A DNA stretch of 64,000 bases from Collinsella sp. OM04-5 (GCF_003439125.1 NZ_QSUU01000009.1:1-64000); one strand, 5' to 3'; shown: positions 43,506-52,748, counted from the stretch's first letter. Numbers and translations are program-made. The notes: generated by a model not told the origin, from the letters alone.

Positions 43506-43536
43506 AACGCACTTGCAAGCACATTTGCATTGCAAA

Positions 43537-43570
43537 GGGCCCGGAAGGCTTCGCCTTCCGGGCCCTTTTT
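43537..43570 (+). terminator. Terminator of pyk
   Basis: GGGCCCGGAAGG-CTTCG-CCTTCCGGGCCC followed by five T residues: a perfect 12-bp stem, 31 bases after the stop. Confidence 0.95.
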
Positions 43571-43747
43571 CTGTGTCAATGCCGGCACACGGCAAAACAC
43601 GCACCCATTTCTTTACCAAAAGCGCGAAATCCACCTTTCGAGGCCCAAAAATAAAGTCCCAAGCGCTAAAAGTGTTCGCCCGATGGCGAAACCACACCTT
43701 ACCCGACGCTGCTAAATCGTTTTAGCAAGAGCCAGATCGACCGCGTT

Positions 43748-43875
43748 TTCGGAAGTATGCGGCAAATTCTGAGACCTCCGAGCACACCCCGTTTTTTCGC
43801 AACAAAATGCCTGATAAACTGGCCTCAAAAGCCAGGTCTGCTCACAGGGTTCAGATTTTGCCGCATACTTCCGAA
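43748..43875. repeat. Long inverted repeat upstream of the DUF559-like gene
   Basis: TTCGGAAGTATGCGGCAAA (43748-43766) is exactly mirrored at 43857-43875, and the match extends over six more bases with one mismatch (to 43772 and from 43851). The 78-base interior includes a smaller hairpin CTGGC-CTCAAAA-GCCAG. It lies about 50 bases before the ribosome site of the 43927 gene. It could be an operator pair, a leader RNA or a miniature mobile element. 43571-43747 holds no gene. Confidence 0.7.
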
Positions 43876-43926
43876 TTGACGCTGGCATCGCACGGTCCAA
43901 AAGCACATTTCGACCAGGAGGATATC

Positions 43927-45000
43927 ATGGACCTGACGCTATGCGGTCAATCCGCTTTTTACTATCACCGTATCCCGCCGCAGGTATTAGGGCTTTACCC
44001 CGCCATTAGCCTTGGCAATATGGATCGCAGATGTTGCGGCCTCGGAAGTCATGCAGTTGTAAAAGACCTGCTTCATGCACCGCTTCACAGGCTTGTATTC
44101 ACTCGAGCACAATCCGGGTCGCGAAGCCTGTTTAAATCGCACCTCCTGACCCAAGAGCCGCCTCCCGGGTCGTTTAGGCAAACTGAACATGGATTTGATG
44201 TCACGTCGCCCGAGTTTACGCTGCTCAGCCTTGCTACGCAGGTCTCACGCAACCAGTTACTCATGGCTTGCTACGAGATGTGCGGCTCCTTTGCAGTGTT
44301 TACGCCCTGCGAGCGAACGCAACAACAACTCGATGAAGCCATTTCGCTTAAGCTCATTCCACCCAACTGCGGTTGGGAGCGAGTTGTCGACACCAAGGGC
44401 AATGACACCAATTTGTGGAAGCGCCCGCCGCTCCTCAGCGCGGCGGATATCGCCGCGTTCGCCAAGCAGGCTGCAGGCCTGCGCGGCGTTAAACAACTGC
44501 GCTGGGCGGCCGAGCACATGACGGGGCAGACCGCCTCGCCCTTCGAAGTACAGACCTCTATGCTTGTCTCGCTCCCCCGCAACGAGGGCGGCATGGGCAT
44601 CAACATCGCAAACAACGTGCGCATCCCACTCAGCGACGCCGCGCGTTCACTGTATGACAAAACCTGCTGCTACGCCGATATCCTCATCGAGAGCAACACC
44701 GACAGCATGGGCGTCATCTTGGAATGCCAAGGCCGCTCCGCCCACGATGGCGAAGCCGCAAGTCTCTCCGATGCCGAGCGCACCACCGCCCTCACAAGCA
44801 TGGGCTATGACGTTATCCAGATAACCTATGAGCAAATCAAAGACACGAAGAGCTTTAACAACATCGCCGAACTCATCCATAAAAAGGCAGGGCTCCCCTA
44901 CATCCCAAAGACCGATCAGGAACGCACCACCGAAGATGCCCTACGGCGGGAGCTATTGGTCGATTGGGATGAGCTGTTCGCCGTCAAGCCGGCCAGCTAG
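43927..45000 (+). CDS. DUF559/AbiEi-like protein with VSR-type nuclease fold
   Basis: 357 residues. The last third, YADILIESNTDSMGVILECQGRSAH then DAERTTALTSMGYDVIQITYEQI, follows the DUF559 pattern (D, then E-x-G/Q-x-x-H, then D-x-x-R and the final strand) of very-short-patch-repair-like nucleases. The N-terminal part may bind DNA or a partner. The ATG at 43927 follows AGGAGG by 5 bases; a frame from 43807 lacks a site. It converges on the 44997 gene with overlapping ends. Activity and target are not known. Confidence 0.65.
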   Translation: MDLTLCGQSAFYYHRIPPQVLGLYPAISLGNMDRRCCGLGSHAVVKDLLHAPLHRLVFTRAQSGSRSLFKSHLLTQEPPPGSFRQTEHGFDVTSPEFTLLSLATQVSRNQLLMACYEMCGSFAVFTPCERTQQQLDEAISLKLIPPNCGWERVVDTKGNDTNLWKRPPLLSAADIAAFAKQAAGLRGVKQLRWAAEHMTGQTASPFEVQTSMLVSLPRNEGGMGINIANNVRIPLSDAARSLYDKTCCYADILIESNTDSMGVILECQGRSAHDGEAASLSDAERTTALTSMGYDVIQITYEQIKDTKSFNNIAELIHKKAGLPYIPKTDQERTTEDALRRELLVDWDELFAVKPAS

Positions 45001-45845
45001 CAGCTAGTGATCAGAGGGACTGCGGGGACGTCAGAAGCGGCAACGCGAGTCGCAAAGCCCACCTCGGTCAGCTCGATGACCTCGGTAAACGTTGCATCGA
45101 AAAACTCCTCAGTTAGCAAGCGGTATGGCGGATGATCGGGCTCACCGGGGTTTTCGCGCACAATCTCGTGCATAACGCCGATGGTCTTGAGCACATACTC
45201 CTTATGGATGGGATACTGCCCAAAACGCGTCGCCGCAGTATACAGGCGATTGGTCGCGCGCGGAATCGAAACGATGCCGAGCGTCTTGCCAAACCAGTCA
45301 AAGTCGCCTTGCTTTTTAATGCGGAATTCCTCGCACGGCTTGCCGCCGTGCGCCTCCAGGTACTGATTCACGCGCGTATTCCATACGGTATCCGCCACCA
45401 GATGCGACCAGACGCCCAGCGTCAAATCGAGCAGCGACTGCGCCACGTCACCGGGCGCGAGCGAAAGCTCGCTAGCACCGGGACCGGCAACCGGCTCGGC
45501 GTCCTTGTAGCGTTGGGGATAATGCACCCGATTGAGTCGCTCGCGCTCCTCGGCGATCGAGGTCGCGGCAGCCGGCGTACCAACAGACGCCCCTTTGAGC
45601 AGCGGCGCCACATAGGTATCCCAGAACTCGTGCTCGCGCGGCTTAGGGATAGGCTCGGGGTTTGCAAAGTGCGTAATGCGATACGGAATGGGATCAGCGA
45701 TACCAGGGACCATATAGCCCACGAAGATATCCGGAACCACGCAGCCAAACAAGAAGGCATTGCGGTCACGAACGCTATCGGCAAGCACGCCAGCACGCGC
45801 CAGCAAGCGCTCCGTTTGAGCGATATGAATGTTCCAACTTGGCAT
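44997..45845 (-). CDS. Zinc-dependent phospholipase C-like (PF00882-type) protein
   Basis: 282 residues. MPSWNIHIAQTERLL, CVVPDIFVGY, ITHFANP and LGVWSHLVADTVWN give the ordered His/Asp ligands of the PF00882 zinc-dependent phospholipase C-like domain. There is no signal peptide, so it is probably cytoplasmic and may not act on membranes. The ATG at 45845 has GGGGG 5 bases upstream. Transcribed away from cbiO. Confidence 0.75.
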   Translation of the reverse strand: MPSWNIHIAQTERLLARAGVLADSVRDRNAFLFGCVVPDIFVGYMVPGIADPIPYRITHFANPEPIPKPREHEFWDTYVAPLLKGASVGTPAAATSIAEERERLNRVHYPQRYKDAEPVAGPGASELSLAPGDVAQSLLDLTLGVWSHLVADTVWNTRVNQYLEAHGGKPCEEFRIKKQGDFDWFGKTLGIVSIPRATNRLYTAATRFGQYPIHKEYVLKTIGVMHEIVRENPGEPDHPPYRLLTEEFFDATFTEVIELTEVGFATRVAASDVPAVPLITSC

Positions 45846-45923
45846 AGCCACCCCCATAAAACCTGGTTAACTATACCATCACGGCAGAGTCGCACAGGCG
45901 GCCATACATACCCTACGCAGCAA

Positions 45924-46694
45924 CTATTCCGCAGCACCGCTTTCGGTTCCATACGACGGCACGGGCGCCTCGACCACATGGTGATATCGATCGATATAGA
46001 TGGCGCGGGCACCCAGGCGCCGCACCAAATCTTGATGATGCGTGCTCATCAAGACCGTCTTGCCGGCAGCAACATAGGCCAGTAGAAAGTTGACCACGAT
46101 GTCGCATGAGTCCTCGTCGAGCCCATTGGTAGGCTCGTCGAGGACCAAGATATCCGGGTTCATCGACACGACGGCCGCCAGCGCCACACGCTTCTTTTGC
46201 CCGCCCGAGAGCTGATAAGGCGAGGCGTCGGCAAGATCGGCAACCTGGAACAGCCCCATGGCATCGCGCACGCGGCGCTCGAGCTCGTCTGCCGGCAGTC
46301 CCATCTGCGCGGGACCAAACGCGACCTCCTCGCCGACTGTGGCGCAAAAGAGCTGCGCATCGGCATTCTGGAACACAAAGCCCACGCGCTGATGAAAACG
46401 ATGAGCGGCCGCGGAATCCTTTAGAAACGCCGCATCGATCACGTGCCCGTCAAACAGGTATGCCCCTGCGTCCGCGAGTTCAAGGCCGTTAATAAGGCGC
46501 ATAATCGTCGTCTTGCCGCAGCCGTTGGGACCAAGCAGAGCAACGAGCTCCCCACGGTTCACCCGCAATGAAACGCCGTCGACCACCGTATGACCCGCAT
46601 AGGAAAACACCACGTCGCGAAACTCGATGAGCGGCGTGACCTCGGCGCCGGCAGCACCGCTCGCACCCATCGCGTTATTCGTATCGTTTGCCAA
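45924..46694 (-). CDS. cbiO: Ni/Co ECF transporter ATPase (CbiO/NikO)
   Basis: Up to 256 residues from a TTG at 46694; an ATG at 46670 is also possible. ABC ATPase with Walker A LLGPNGCGKTT, Q-loop FVFQNADAQLF (the FQNPD-like signature of ECF ATPases), signature LSGGQKKRVALA, Walker B ILVLDEPTNGLDE and switch His STHH. Energises metal uptake through CbiQ and CbiMN. Last gene of the operon. Confidence 0.93.
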   Translation of the reverse strand: MANDTNNAMGASGAAGAEVTPLIEFRDVVFSYAGHTVVDGVSLRVNRGELVALLGPNGCGKTTIMRLINGLELADAGAYLFDGHVIDAAFLKDSAAAHRFHQRVGFVFQNADAQLFCATVGEEVAFGPAQMGLPADELERRVRDAMGLFQVADLADASPYQLSGGQKKRVALAAVVSMNPDILVLDEPTNGLDEDSCDIVVNFLLAYVAAGKTVLMSTHHQDLVRRLGARAIYIDRYHHVVEAPVPSYGTESGAAE

Positions 46695-46738
46695 AACGCC
46701 GCCCTTCCCTACTCACATCGACAGTTCGACCGTCCGCG

Positions 46739-47575
46739 CTACAACACCGCGCACAACACGACGAGCAACGCCACAACGGCCGCGTAAACGGCATCGCGCC
46801 AGTCAAACCCGGCGCGTGCAGGCGCCGGATACACGCCGGCAAAGCCGCGGCAAAGCATGGCCTCGTCCATCGCGCGGCTGCATTCCATCGCCTTGATAAA
46901 CGTCATGCCCATGATACCCGCCAGCGAGTCGGTGCGCGAAAAACCCGTAGGCGCACGACCCACGCTGCGCAGCATGACCGATTCGCACAGATCGTGCGCC
47001 GTGCGTCCCAGCACCTCGATATGCTTGAGCGCCATATCGAAAGTAAAGATGACCTCGTCGGGCAGGTGCAGCATTTTGAGCGCCGCAGACATGCGGCTCC
47101 AAGTAAGCGTCCATGAAACGCCCAGCACCAGCGACACATTAATGAAGGTCTTGAGCGCGATCTTGAGCATGGCGCCCGTGGCAGACGCGCCCAGCAGCAG
47201 GGCAGGCAGTGCCAGAACCACCGCAAGCCCCGTGGCGCCGAGCGCCGGTACAAAGGTCGCACGCAGCCCGCGTACGGGGCGCACGGCAACGAGCGCCAGC
47301 GCGATAGCCGCCATCAACATGAGGTACAGCGGGCTCTGCGTCAGACACACGCACAGGACGCAGACGAACATCCCCACCAGGCGCACCGGAGCCGAAACGC
47401 AAGAAAGGGCGCGGTCGACCATCGACCCGCCCTCGTGCGCACCTCCACCCAGGCGAACCCGCTCAAGCAGGCTCGTCAGGTGCAGGACGTTCTTTTGCAT
47501 CCCGCGATGCCGAGCCCCCGTGGGCTCGTAACGCTCCTCGGTCGCAAGCCAGCTAGGCAGCTCGGCTATTGCCAT
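46739..47575 (-). CDS. cbiQ: Ni/Co ECF transporter transmembrane protein (CbiQ/NikQ)
   Basis: 278 residues, multi-pass T-component. The two conserved coupling-helix motifs appear as ESVMLRSVGRAP and EAMLCRGFAG (A-R-G type). Helices run from about residue 65 to 135 and at the C-terminus. The start (47575) lies inside the end of cbiMN, so the two are translationally coupled. Confidence 0.88.
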   Translation of the reverse strand: MAIAELPSWLATEERYEPTGARHRGMQKNVLHLTSLLERVRLGGGAHEGGSMVDRALSCVSAPVRLVGMFVCVLCVCLTQSPLYLMLMAAIALALVAVRPVRGLRATFVPALGATGLAVVLALPALLLGASATGAMLKIALKTFINVSLVLGVSWTLTWSRMSAALKMLHLPDEVIFTFDMALKHIEVLGRTAHDLCESVMLRSVGRAPTGFSRTDSLAGIMGMTFIKAMECSRAMDEAMLCRGFAGVYPAPARAGFDWRDAVYAAVVALLVVLCAVL

Positions 47576-48638
47576 GAGCACCGCTTTCCTTGACCGTAAG
47601 CGAGACCAGACGGAATGCGATGGTGAGCACCGCCACGCCAATCACGCCGGAAAGGATATACATGGCAGCCTGGCCGGCAAAGCCAAGGCCCTGCTCCTCG
47701 GAATAGGCCTGCAGGTAATCACCCGTGGGCAGGGCGTCGGCAAAGGTCGGGGTATCGAGACCGACCGAAGCCTGCAGGCCGTCGTCGCCAGCCTCCTGAA
47801 CGGCGGTCGCGGCGCCCTCGGCGTCCCACTCACCCCAGGCGTCACCCGTGGCCAGCAGGCCCAGCGGCGTGGCCACGACGAGCACGGCAACCAGGATGAG
47901 CGTGGGGACCAGCGAGGTCTTCTTGGCAACAGCGCCCTCGGCAGCAAGCTGGCCATCGACGGCCTCGGGCCCGACGATAATGCTCGGCGCCGTCTTCTTA
48001 ATGAAGCCGTAGATGGCGGCCGTCGCCACGCCCTCGATCACGCCGGCAACCAGCATATGCGGGATCAACATGGCCGGAATAGCCACGGACAGCGGGAAGG
48101 GGCAGTACAGAGGGGCGCCCGAAGCGTTGGTGAAGAGCATCGGCTGAATACCAAACTCGATTGCCGCGCACAGGGCCGCCAGGCACAGGCCGACCCAACC
48201 GCTCACGATGGCAGAAACCGAGGTGCCCCAGCTCTTGTCGTGCAGACGGCTGTTGAGCGCACGGAACACGATAGCAGCGACAAACGGCAGCACAAAGGCC
48301 ATGTTAAAGCAGTTGGCGCCAAACGACAGAACGCCGCCGTCGCCAAACAGCAGCGCCTGCAGCGCCAGAGCGACCGAGACAGCGATAGCCGCGGCCTCGG
48401 GGCCCAGCAGCAGCGCGATGAGTGCGCCGCCGACGGCGTGACCAGTGGTACCGCCGGGCAGCGGAACGTTGAACATCATGAGCAAGAAGGAGAATGCGGC
48501 GCAGATGCCCAGGAACGCCATATGCTCGCGATCGAGCGTGGCGCGCACCTTTTTGATGCAGTGAACCCATACGGGCACCATCGCCACCGCCATAACGGCA
48601 TCGGTCTGCGGGGACAGATAATTATCGGGAATATGCAT
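47553..48638 (-). CDS. cbiM: Ni/Co ECF transporter substrate-binding fusion CbiMN
   Basis: 361 residues. The start at 48638 gives MHIPDNYLSP; His2 at the very N-terminus is a metal ligand in this family, so a correct start matters, and GAGAGG lies 4 bases upstream. The CbiM/NikM part (about 1-215, with PLPGGTTGHAVGGAL and FGANCFNMAF) is fused to a CbiN/NikN-type part with two helices around an extracellular loop. Specificity cannot be read from the sequence; the NikR-like palindrome upstream favours nickel. Confidence 0.92.
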   Translation of the reverse strand: MHIPDNYLSPQTDAVMAVAMVPVWVHCIKKVRATLDREHMAFLGICAAFSFLLMMFNVPLPGGTTGHAVGGALIALLLGPEAAAIAVSVALALQALLFGDGGVLSFGANCFNMAFVLPFVAAIVFRALNSRLHDKSWGTSVSAIVSGWVGLCLAALCAAIEFGIQPMLFTNASGAPLYCPFPLSVAIPAMLIPHMLVAGVIEGVATAAIYGFIKKTAPSIIVGPEAVDGQLAAEGAVAKKTSLVPTLILVAVLVVATPLGLLATGDAWGEWDAEGAATAVQEAGDDGLQASVGLDTPTFADALPTGDYLQAYSEEQGLGFAGQAAMYILSGVIGVAVLTIAFRLVSLTVKESGAHGNSRAA

Positions 48639-48662
48639 GAGCCCTCTCAATCAGAACGTTGT

Positions 48663-48690
48663 GTGTTACGTTTCCAACAATCCGTAACAC
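48663..48690. promoter_or_regulatory. Putative NikR-type operator before cbiMN
   Basis: GTGTTAC-N14-GTAACAC, a perfect 7-bp inverted repeat ending 25 bases before the cbiMN ATG. The half-sites match the GTGTTAC/GTAACAC type described for some non-enterobacterial NikR proteins. Nickel-bound repressor sitting here would shut down the transporter. No nikR gene is in the window. The rest of 48691-48857 shows no gene and no cobalamin riboswitch. Confidence 0.65.
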
Positions 48691-48857
48691 CGACTCTGCA
48701 TACTAACAAAAAGGCGCACCGCCCACAACGCAGCACGCCCTTGCAATACGTGCGTTATTAGCCCAGGTCCACGCACCGCCCAATAAAGGGCCCATGCACT
48801 CCCAACTTTCCGGTCACCCGGAAGAAGGTGCGATCCGCTCGCAACAAGGTTAACGCA

Positions 48858-48952
48858 GGAACCCGCCCCCGAGAGGGGTTTTCTAAGGCAACATCCCGCA
48901 GCCGCGAAGTGGCGAGGACGTTGCCGTGAAAACCCCGCAGGGGGCGGGTTCC
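48858..48952. repeat. Dispersed large hairpin element, family 2, copy B
   Basis: GGAACCCGCCCCC-GAGAGGGGTTTTC (48858-48883) pairs with GAAAACCCC-GCAGGGGGCGGGTTCC (48928-48952). The middle has GGCAAC pairing with GTTGCC and the tip carries ATCCCGCAGC-CGCGAAGTGG-CGAGGAC. Shares its core and its position (12 bases after a minus-strand stop, here pheT) with the copy at 38818-38909. Confidence 0.7.
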
Positions 48953-48964
48953 GAACAGCAAAGA

Positions 48965-51418
48965 TTACGAGCGGACTTCGCCGTTTACGCCCTTGCACAC
49001 CTTGGTGACGATCTTCTGGTGCGCCTTCTCGACCTCTTCGCCAGTAAGCGTGTGGTCGTCCGAGCGATACGTGAGCGCAAAGGCCATGGACTTCTTGCCC
49101 TTGCCGATACGAACCGGATCGCGGTAGACATCGAACAGGCGCACGCCCTCGAGCAGCTTGCCGCCGGCGCTGGTAATACGGCGCTCAAGATCCTCGCAGG
49201 TCACGGCATTGTCGACCACAATGGCAAGGTCGTGCTCAACGGCCGGGTACTGCGAGAACTCGCGGTAGTTCTCCTGGTTGCGGGCGCCCTTGATCAGCTT
49301 GTCCAGGTCAAGCTCAAAGGCAACGACAACCTCGTCGATGCCGCAGGCCTCGCGCGCCTCGGGGTGGATCTCGCCGACCCAACCCAGCACGGTGCCGCCG
49401 GACAGAACCTCGGCCGCACGACCCGGCTGCAAAAAGGCATAGCCCTCGCCCTCGACGGGACGGAAGCGAACCTTCTCGATGCGCAGCTGGGCGAGCAGCT
49501 CCTCGACGATACCCTTGCCAAAGAAGAAACGCAGTTTACGGTACTTCATGTTCCAAGACTGCTCGCTCCACTGGCCCGAGAGCACACCCGCGACGGACTT
49601 GGTCTCCTTGGGCAGGCTGGCGTTCTCGCGACCGTGGAACAGGCTGCCGACCTCGTACAGGTGCACGTTGGGCGTACCGTGCGCCTCGTTGTAGGCCACG
49701 GACTGCAGCAGGCCCGGCAGCAGCGAACGACGCATCTCGGTCTGCTCGGCCACCAGCGGGTTCATGAGCACCACGGGGCAGCCGCGACCCTCGGTGGGCA
49801 TGCCGATCTTCTCCAGGTCGCCCGGGGCGGCAAAGCCAAAGGTCGTGGTCTCGTTGAGGCCGCAGGCGCGCAGGATCTCGCCGACCTTGCGGGTGAGCTT
49901 CTGCTCGCGAGTCAGGCCGCCGATGTGGTTCTTGGCAGCCGGGATGGTCGCCGTCACACGGCCCATGCCCCATAGGCGCAGGACCTCCTCGATCAGGTCA
50001 ATCTCGCGCGGCAGGTCGGGACGGAAGCTCGGCGGGGTAACCATAAAGTCCTCGCCGTCGCGCTCGACGGTGCAGCCCAGACGGGTAAGCGAACGCTCGA
50101 TAAAATCGGGCTCGATGTCGGCACCGCAGATGGCATGCACGCGGGCCAGGCGCAGCTTGATGCTGTCGATGGTCTTGGGCGCGGGGAAAACATCGACATA
50201 GCCGGGAGCAACCTCGCCGCCGGCGATCTCCTCGATGAGCGCGCAGGTAACGTTGGCGACATCCACGCAGCCAGTCTCGTCAACCTGGCGCTCAAAGCGA
50301 ATGGAGGCGTCGGAGATCAGCGACAGATCGCGGCTGGTGTGCGAGGTGCGACCGGCGTTGAAGCAAGCGCTCTCGACCATCACGTCGACGGTGTCGTCCT
50401 CGATCTCGGAATCCATGCCGCCCATAACGCCGGCCAACGCCACGGGGCGCTCGCCGTCGGTGATAAGGCCCATGCCGGCGTCGAGCACGCGCTCTTCGCC
50501 ATCGAGCGTCGTGAATTTCTCATCCTGCTGGGCGGCGCGAACCACCACGCGACGGTGGCCATCGCGCTCGGCAAAGGTGTCCAGGTCAAAGGCGTGCAGC
50601 GGCTGACCGGTGAGCATCATCACGTAGTTGGTGATGTCGACGATGTTGTTGTGCGGACGCACGCCCAGGGCGTTAAGGCGCTTGACCATCCAGTCGGGCG
50701 ACGGGCCGACCTTCACGTTGCGCACGATGCGGGCGACATAGCGGTCGCACAGGCCCTCGTCGGCAATCTCGACGGAAAGCTCGTCGTCGGTCGCGCGGCC
50801 AGTCTCCGCCTTGATGGCGGGCAGCTCCACGTGGAAATCGCGGTCGAAAATGGCACCGGTCTCGCGGGCCATGCCGATCATGGACAGGCAATCGGGACGG
50901 TTGGGCGTGATCTCGCAGTCGAGCACAGTATCACTCGAGCCCACGTACTCGGCAAACGGCATACCGCAGGGCGTGTCCTCGGGCAGAATCATGATGCCGG
51001 AGTGGTCGCCACCCAGGCCGAGCTCGCGCGCAGAGCAGTTCATGCCCATGGACACGACGCCGCGAAGCTTGCTCTTCTTGATCTTGACGTCGCCGGGCAG
51101 GACAGCGCCGATCATGGCCGTGACGATGTGGTCGCCGGCCTCGAAGTTCTGCGCGCCGCAGACGATCTGCAGCGGAGCGGGATTGCCGTCGGCATCGAGG
51201 TTCTTGTCGCCCACATCGACCGAGCACACATACATGTGGTCGCTATCGGGGTGCGGGGTCTTGGTGAGCACCTTGGCGGTCACCACGTGGTCGAAGGACT
51301 CGCCCACGGTGTCGATCGCCTCGACCTCGGTGCCGGTACGGATATATTCGTCCGAAAGGGTCTTGGGATCCTCCGGAATATCGATCATGGTCTTGAGCCA
51401 GTCGTAAGAAACGCGCAT
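48965..51418 (-). CDS. pheT: Phenylalanyl-tRNA synthetase beta subunit
   Basis: 817 residues; forms the alpha2-beta2 enzyme with PheS. Domains in order: N-terminal EMAP-II-like tRNA-binding domain (about 40-150), B3/B4 editing domain, B5 domain, catalytic-like core, and the C-terminal anticodon-binding FDX-ACB domain (FSQYPAVEHDLAIVVD to the end). AGGAGA lies 5 bases before the ATG. It lies 163 bases after pheS, an unusually wide gap that holds a family 1 hairpin. Confidence 0.96.
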   Translation of the reverse strand: MRVSYDWLKTMIDIPEDPKTLSDEYIRTGTEVEAIDTVGESFDHVVTAKVLTKTPHPDSDHMYVCSVDVGDKNLDADGNPAPLQIVCGAQNFEAGDHIVTAMIGAVLPGDVKIKKSKLRGVVSMGMNCSARELGLGGDHSGIMILPEDTPCGMPFAEYVGSSDTVLDCEITPNRPDCLSMIGMARETGAIFDRDFHVELPAIKAETGRATDDELSVEIADEGLCDRYVARIVRNVKVGPSPDWMVKRLNALGVRPHNNIVDITNYVMMLTGQPLHAFDLDTFAERDGHRRVVVRAAQQDEKFTTLDGEERVLDAGMGLITDGERPVALAGVMGGMDSEIEDDTVDVMVESACFNAGRTSHTSRDLSLISDASIRFERQVDETGCVDVANVTCALIEEIAGGEVAPGYVDVFPAPKTIDSIKLRLARVHAICGADIEPDFIERSLTRLGCTVERDGEDFMVTPPSFRPDLPREIDLIEEVLRLWGMGRVTATIPAAKNHIGGLTREQKLTRKVGEILRACGLNETTTFGFAAPGDLEKIGMPTEGRGCPVVLMNPLVAEQTEMRRSLLPGLLQSVAYNEAHGTPNVHLYEVGSLFHGRENASLPKETKSVAGVLSGQWSEQSWNMKYRKLRFFFGKGIVEELLAQLRIEKVRFRPVEGEGYAFLQPGRAAEVLSGGTVLGWVGEIHPEAREACGIDEVVVAFELDLDKLIKGARNQENYREFSQYPAVEHDLAIVVDNAVTCEDLERRITSAGGKLLEGVRLFDVYRDPVRIGKGKKSMAFALTYRSDDHTLTGEEVEKAHQKIVTKVCKGVNGEVRS

Positions 51419-51486
51419 GTAGCTCTCCTAGTTCTTAATCTCCGCATAGGGAGGAAATATCAAATGAAGACGTTCGCCTTAGGGTT

Positions 51487-51578
51487 GTCCAGGTGCCCCA
51501 GGTTGGCGTGAAAGAGGAGCGACGCGTACTAAAGGTACGCGAGCGACGGTTTGAACGCCAAGATGGGGTGCCTGGGCA
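51487..51578. repeat. Dispersed large hairpin element, family 1, copy 3 (between pheS and pheT)
   Basis: TTGTCCAGGTGCCCCAGGTTGGCGT pairs with ACGCCAAGATGGGGTGCCTGGGCAA allowing G-T pairs. The inner part GTGAAAGAGGAGCGACGCGTAC-TAAA-GGTACGC is close to copy 1. The same two-base mismatch (GG opposite GA) is kept although the surrounding stem bases all differ, which suggests that the internal loop is functional. It begins 3 bases after the pheS stop. Confidence 0.7.
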
Positions 51579-51581
51579 AGC

Positions 51582-52658
51582 CTAAAATTGGTTCAGGAAG
51601 CGCATATCGCCCGTCATGAGCGTTCTGAGGTCCGGCAGGTCGTAGCGCAGGGCCGCGACGCGCTCGGCGCCAATGCCAAAGGCGAAGCCGGTGTACTTCT
51701 CGGGATCGATGCCGCAGTTGATCAGGACGTTGGGGTCGACCATGCCGCAGCCCAAGATCTCGATCCAGCCGCTGTGCTTGCAGAAGTTGCAGCCCTTGCC
51801 GCCGCACACGTGGCAGCTCACGTCCACCTCGCAGCTGGGCTCGGTGAAGGGGAAGAAGTGCGGGCGGTAACGCGTCTTGCGATCCTCGCCAAACATGCAC
51901 TTAACAAAGTAGTCGAGCGTGCCCTTCAGGTCGCCAAAGGTGATGCCCTCGTCGACGACCAGGCCCTCGATCTGGTTGAACTGCGGCAGGTGGCAGGCAT
52001 CGGCCGTGTCGGGACGGTAGACGGTGCCCGGGCAGATCATGTAGATGGGCGGCTTCTGCGACTCCATAGTGTGGATCTGCACGCCCGAAGTCTGGGTGCG
52101 CAGCAGCACGTCGGACTCGCCGTGGGCGTGAGCCTCGGGGTGCGCGACGCTGCCGGGGTTGTTGTCGACCACGTAGAAGGTATCGCGGGCCGAGCGGCTC
52201 GGGTGATCCATGGGAGCGTTGAGCGCGGTGAAGTTGTAGTAAGAGGTGTCGACCATGGGGCCGGACTCGACGGTGTAGCCGATGCCGCAGAAGATGTCCT
52301 CGGCCTCCTCGATGATTTGCTTGATCAGGTGCTGGTGGCCGATCTGCGGACGGATGCCCGGCAGCGTGATGTCGACGGCGTCGTGCTCGAGTGCGCGCTT
52401 GAGGGCGGCGGCCTTCATCTCGGTGTTTCGCTCGTCGAGCATGCCCTCGATCAGCTGGCGCATCTCGTTGGCGCGCTTGCCCATCACGGGACGATCCTCG
52501 GGGGCGAGCTTGCCCATCATGCGCATCAAGCCGGTGATACGACCCTTGCGACCGAGCAGCTCAACACGCGCAGCCTCGAGCTTGGCGGCGTCATCGGCGC
52601 CTGCGACGAGCTCCTTGGCCTCTTCCTCGAGTTTGACCAGATCATCAATCAGACTCAT
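51582..52658 (-). CDS. pheS: Phenylalanyl-tRNA synthetase alpha subunit
   Basis: 358 residues, catalytic subunit. The N-terminal coiled coil (1-90) is followed by the class II core: motif 1 around LPGIRPQIGHQHLIKQIIEEAEDIF, motif 2 near RPHFFPFTEPSCEVDVSC, motif 3 FAFGIGAERVAALRYDLPDLR. A CGGKGCNFC cluster could bind zinc. The start at 52658 has AAAGGGAAG 2 bases upstream; a longer frame reads into the T-box and is rejected. Expression is set by the T-box upstream. Confidence 0.96.
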   Translation of the reverse strand: MSLIDDLVKLEEEAKELVAGADDAAKLEAARVELLGRKGRITGLMRMMGKLAPEDRPVMGKRANEMRQLIEGMLDERNTEMKAAALKRALEHDAVDITLPGIRPQIGHQHLIKQIIEEAEDIFCGIGYTVESGPMVDTSYYNFTALNAPMDHPSRSARDTFYVVDNNPGSVAHPEAHAHGESDVLLRTQTSGVQIHTMESQKPPIYMICPGTVYRPDTADACHLPQFNQIEGLVVDEGITFGDLKGTLDYFVKCMFGEDRKTRYRPHFFPFTEPSCEVDVSCHVCGGKGCNFCKHSGWIEILGCGMVDPNVLINCGIDPEKYTGFAFGIGAERVAALRYDLPDLRTLMTGDMRFLNQF

Positions 52659-52748
52659 GTCTTCCCTTTCGTCTCTCGCGCATCCACTTGCCGCGGCGGC
52701 TGGAGCCACCCGGAGCTGCGGATGTGCGGCCCGGTTCGGTAACAAAAA

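Noticed and set aside
42006..43697. 563-residue frame opposite pyk
   Set aside because: Antisense shadow of pyruvate kinase; no ribosome site and no recognisable motif.
48691..48857. Cobalamin riboswitch upstream of cbiMN
   Set aside because: No B12-box-like sequence found; the NikR-like palindrome explains the region better.
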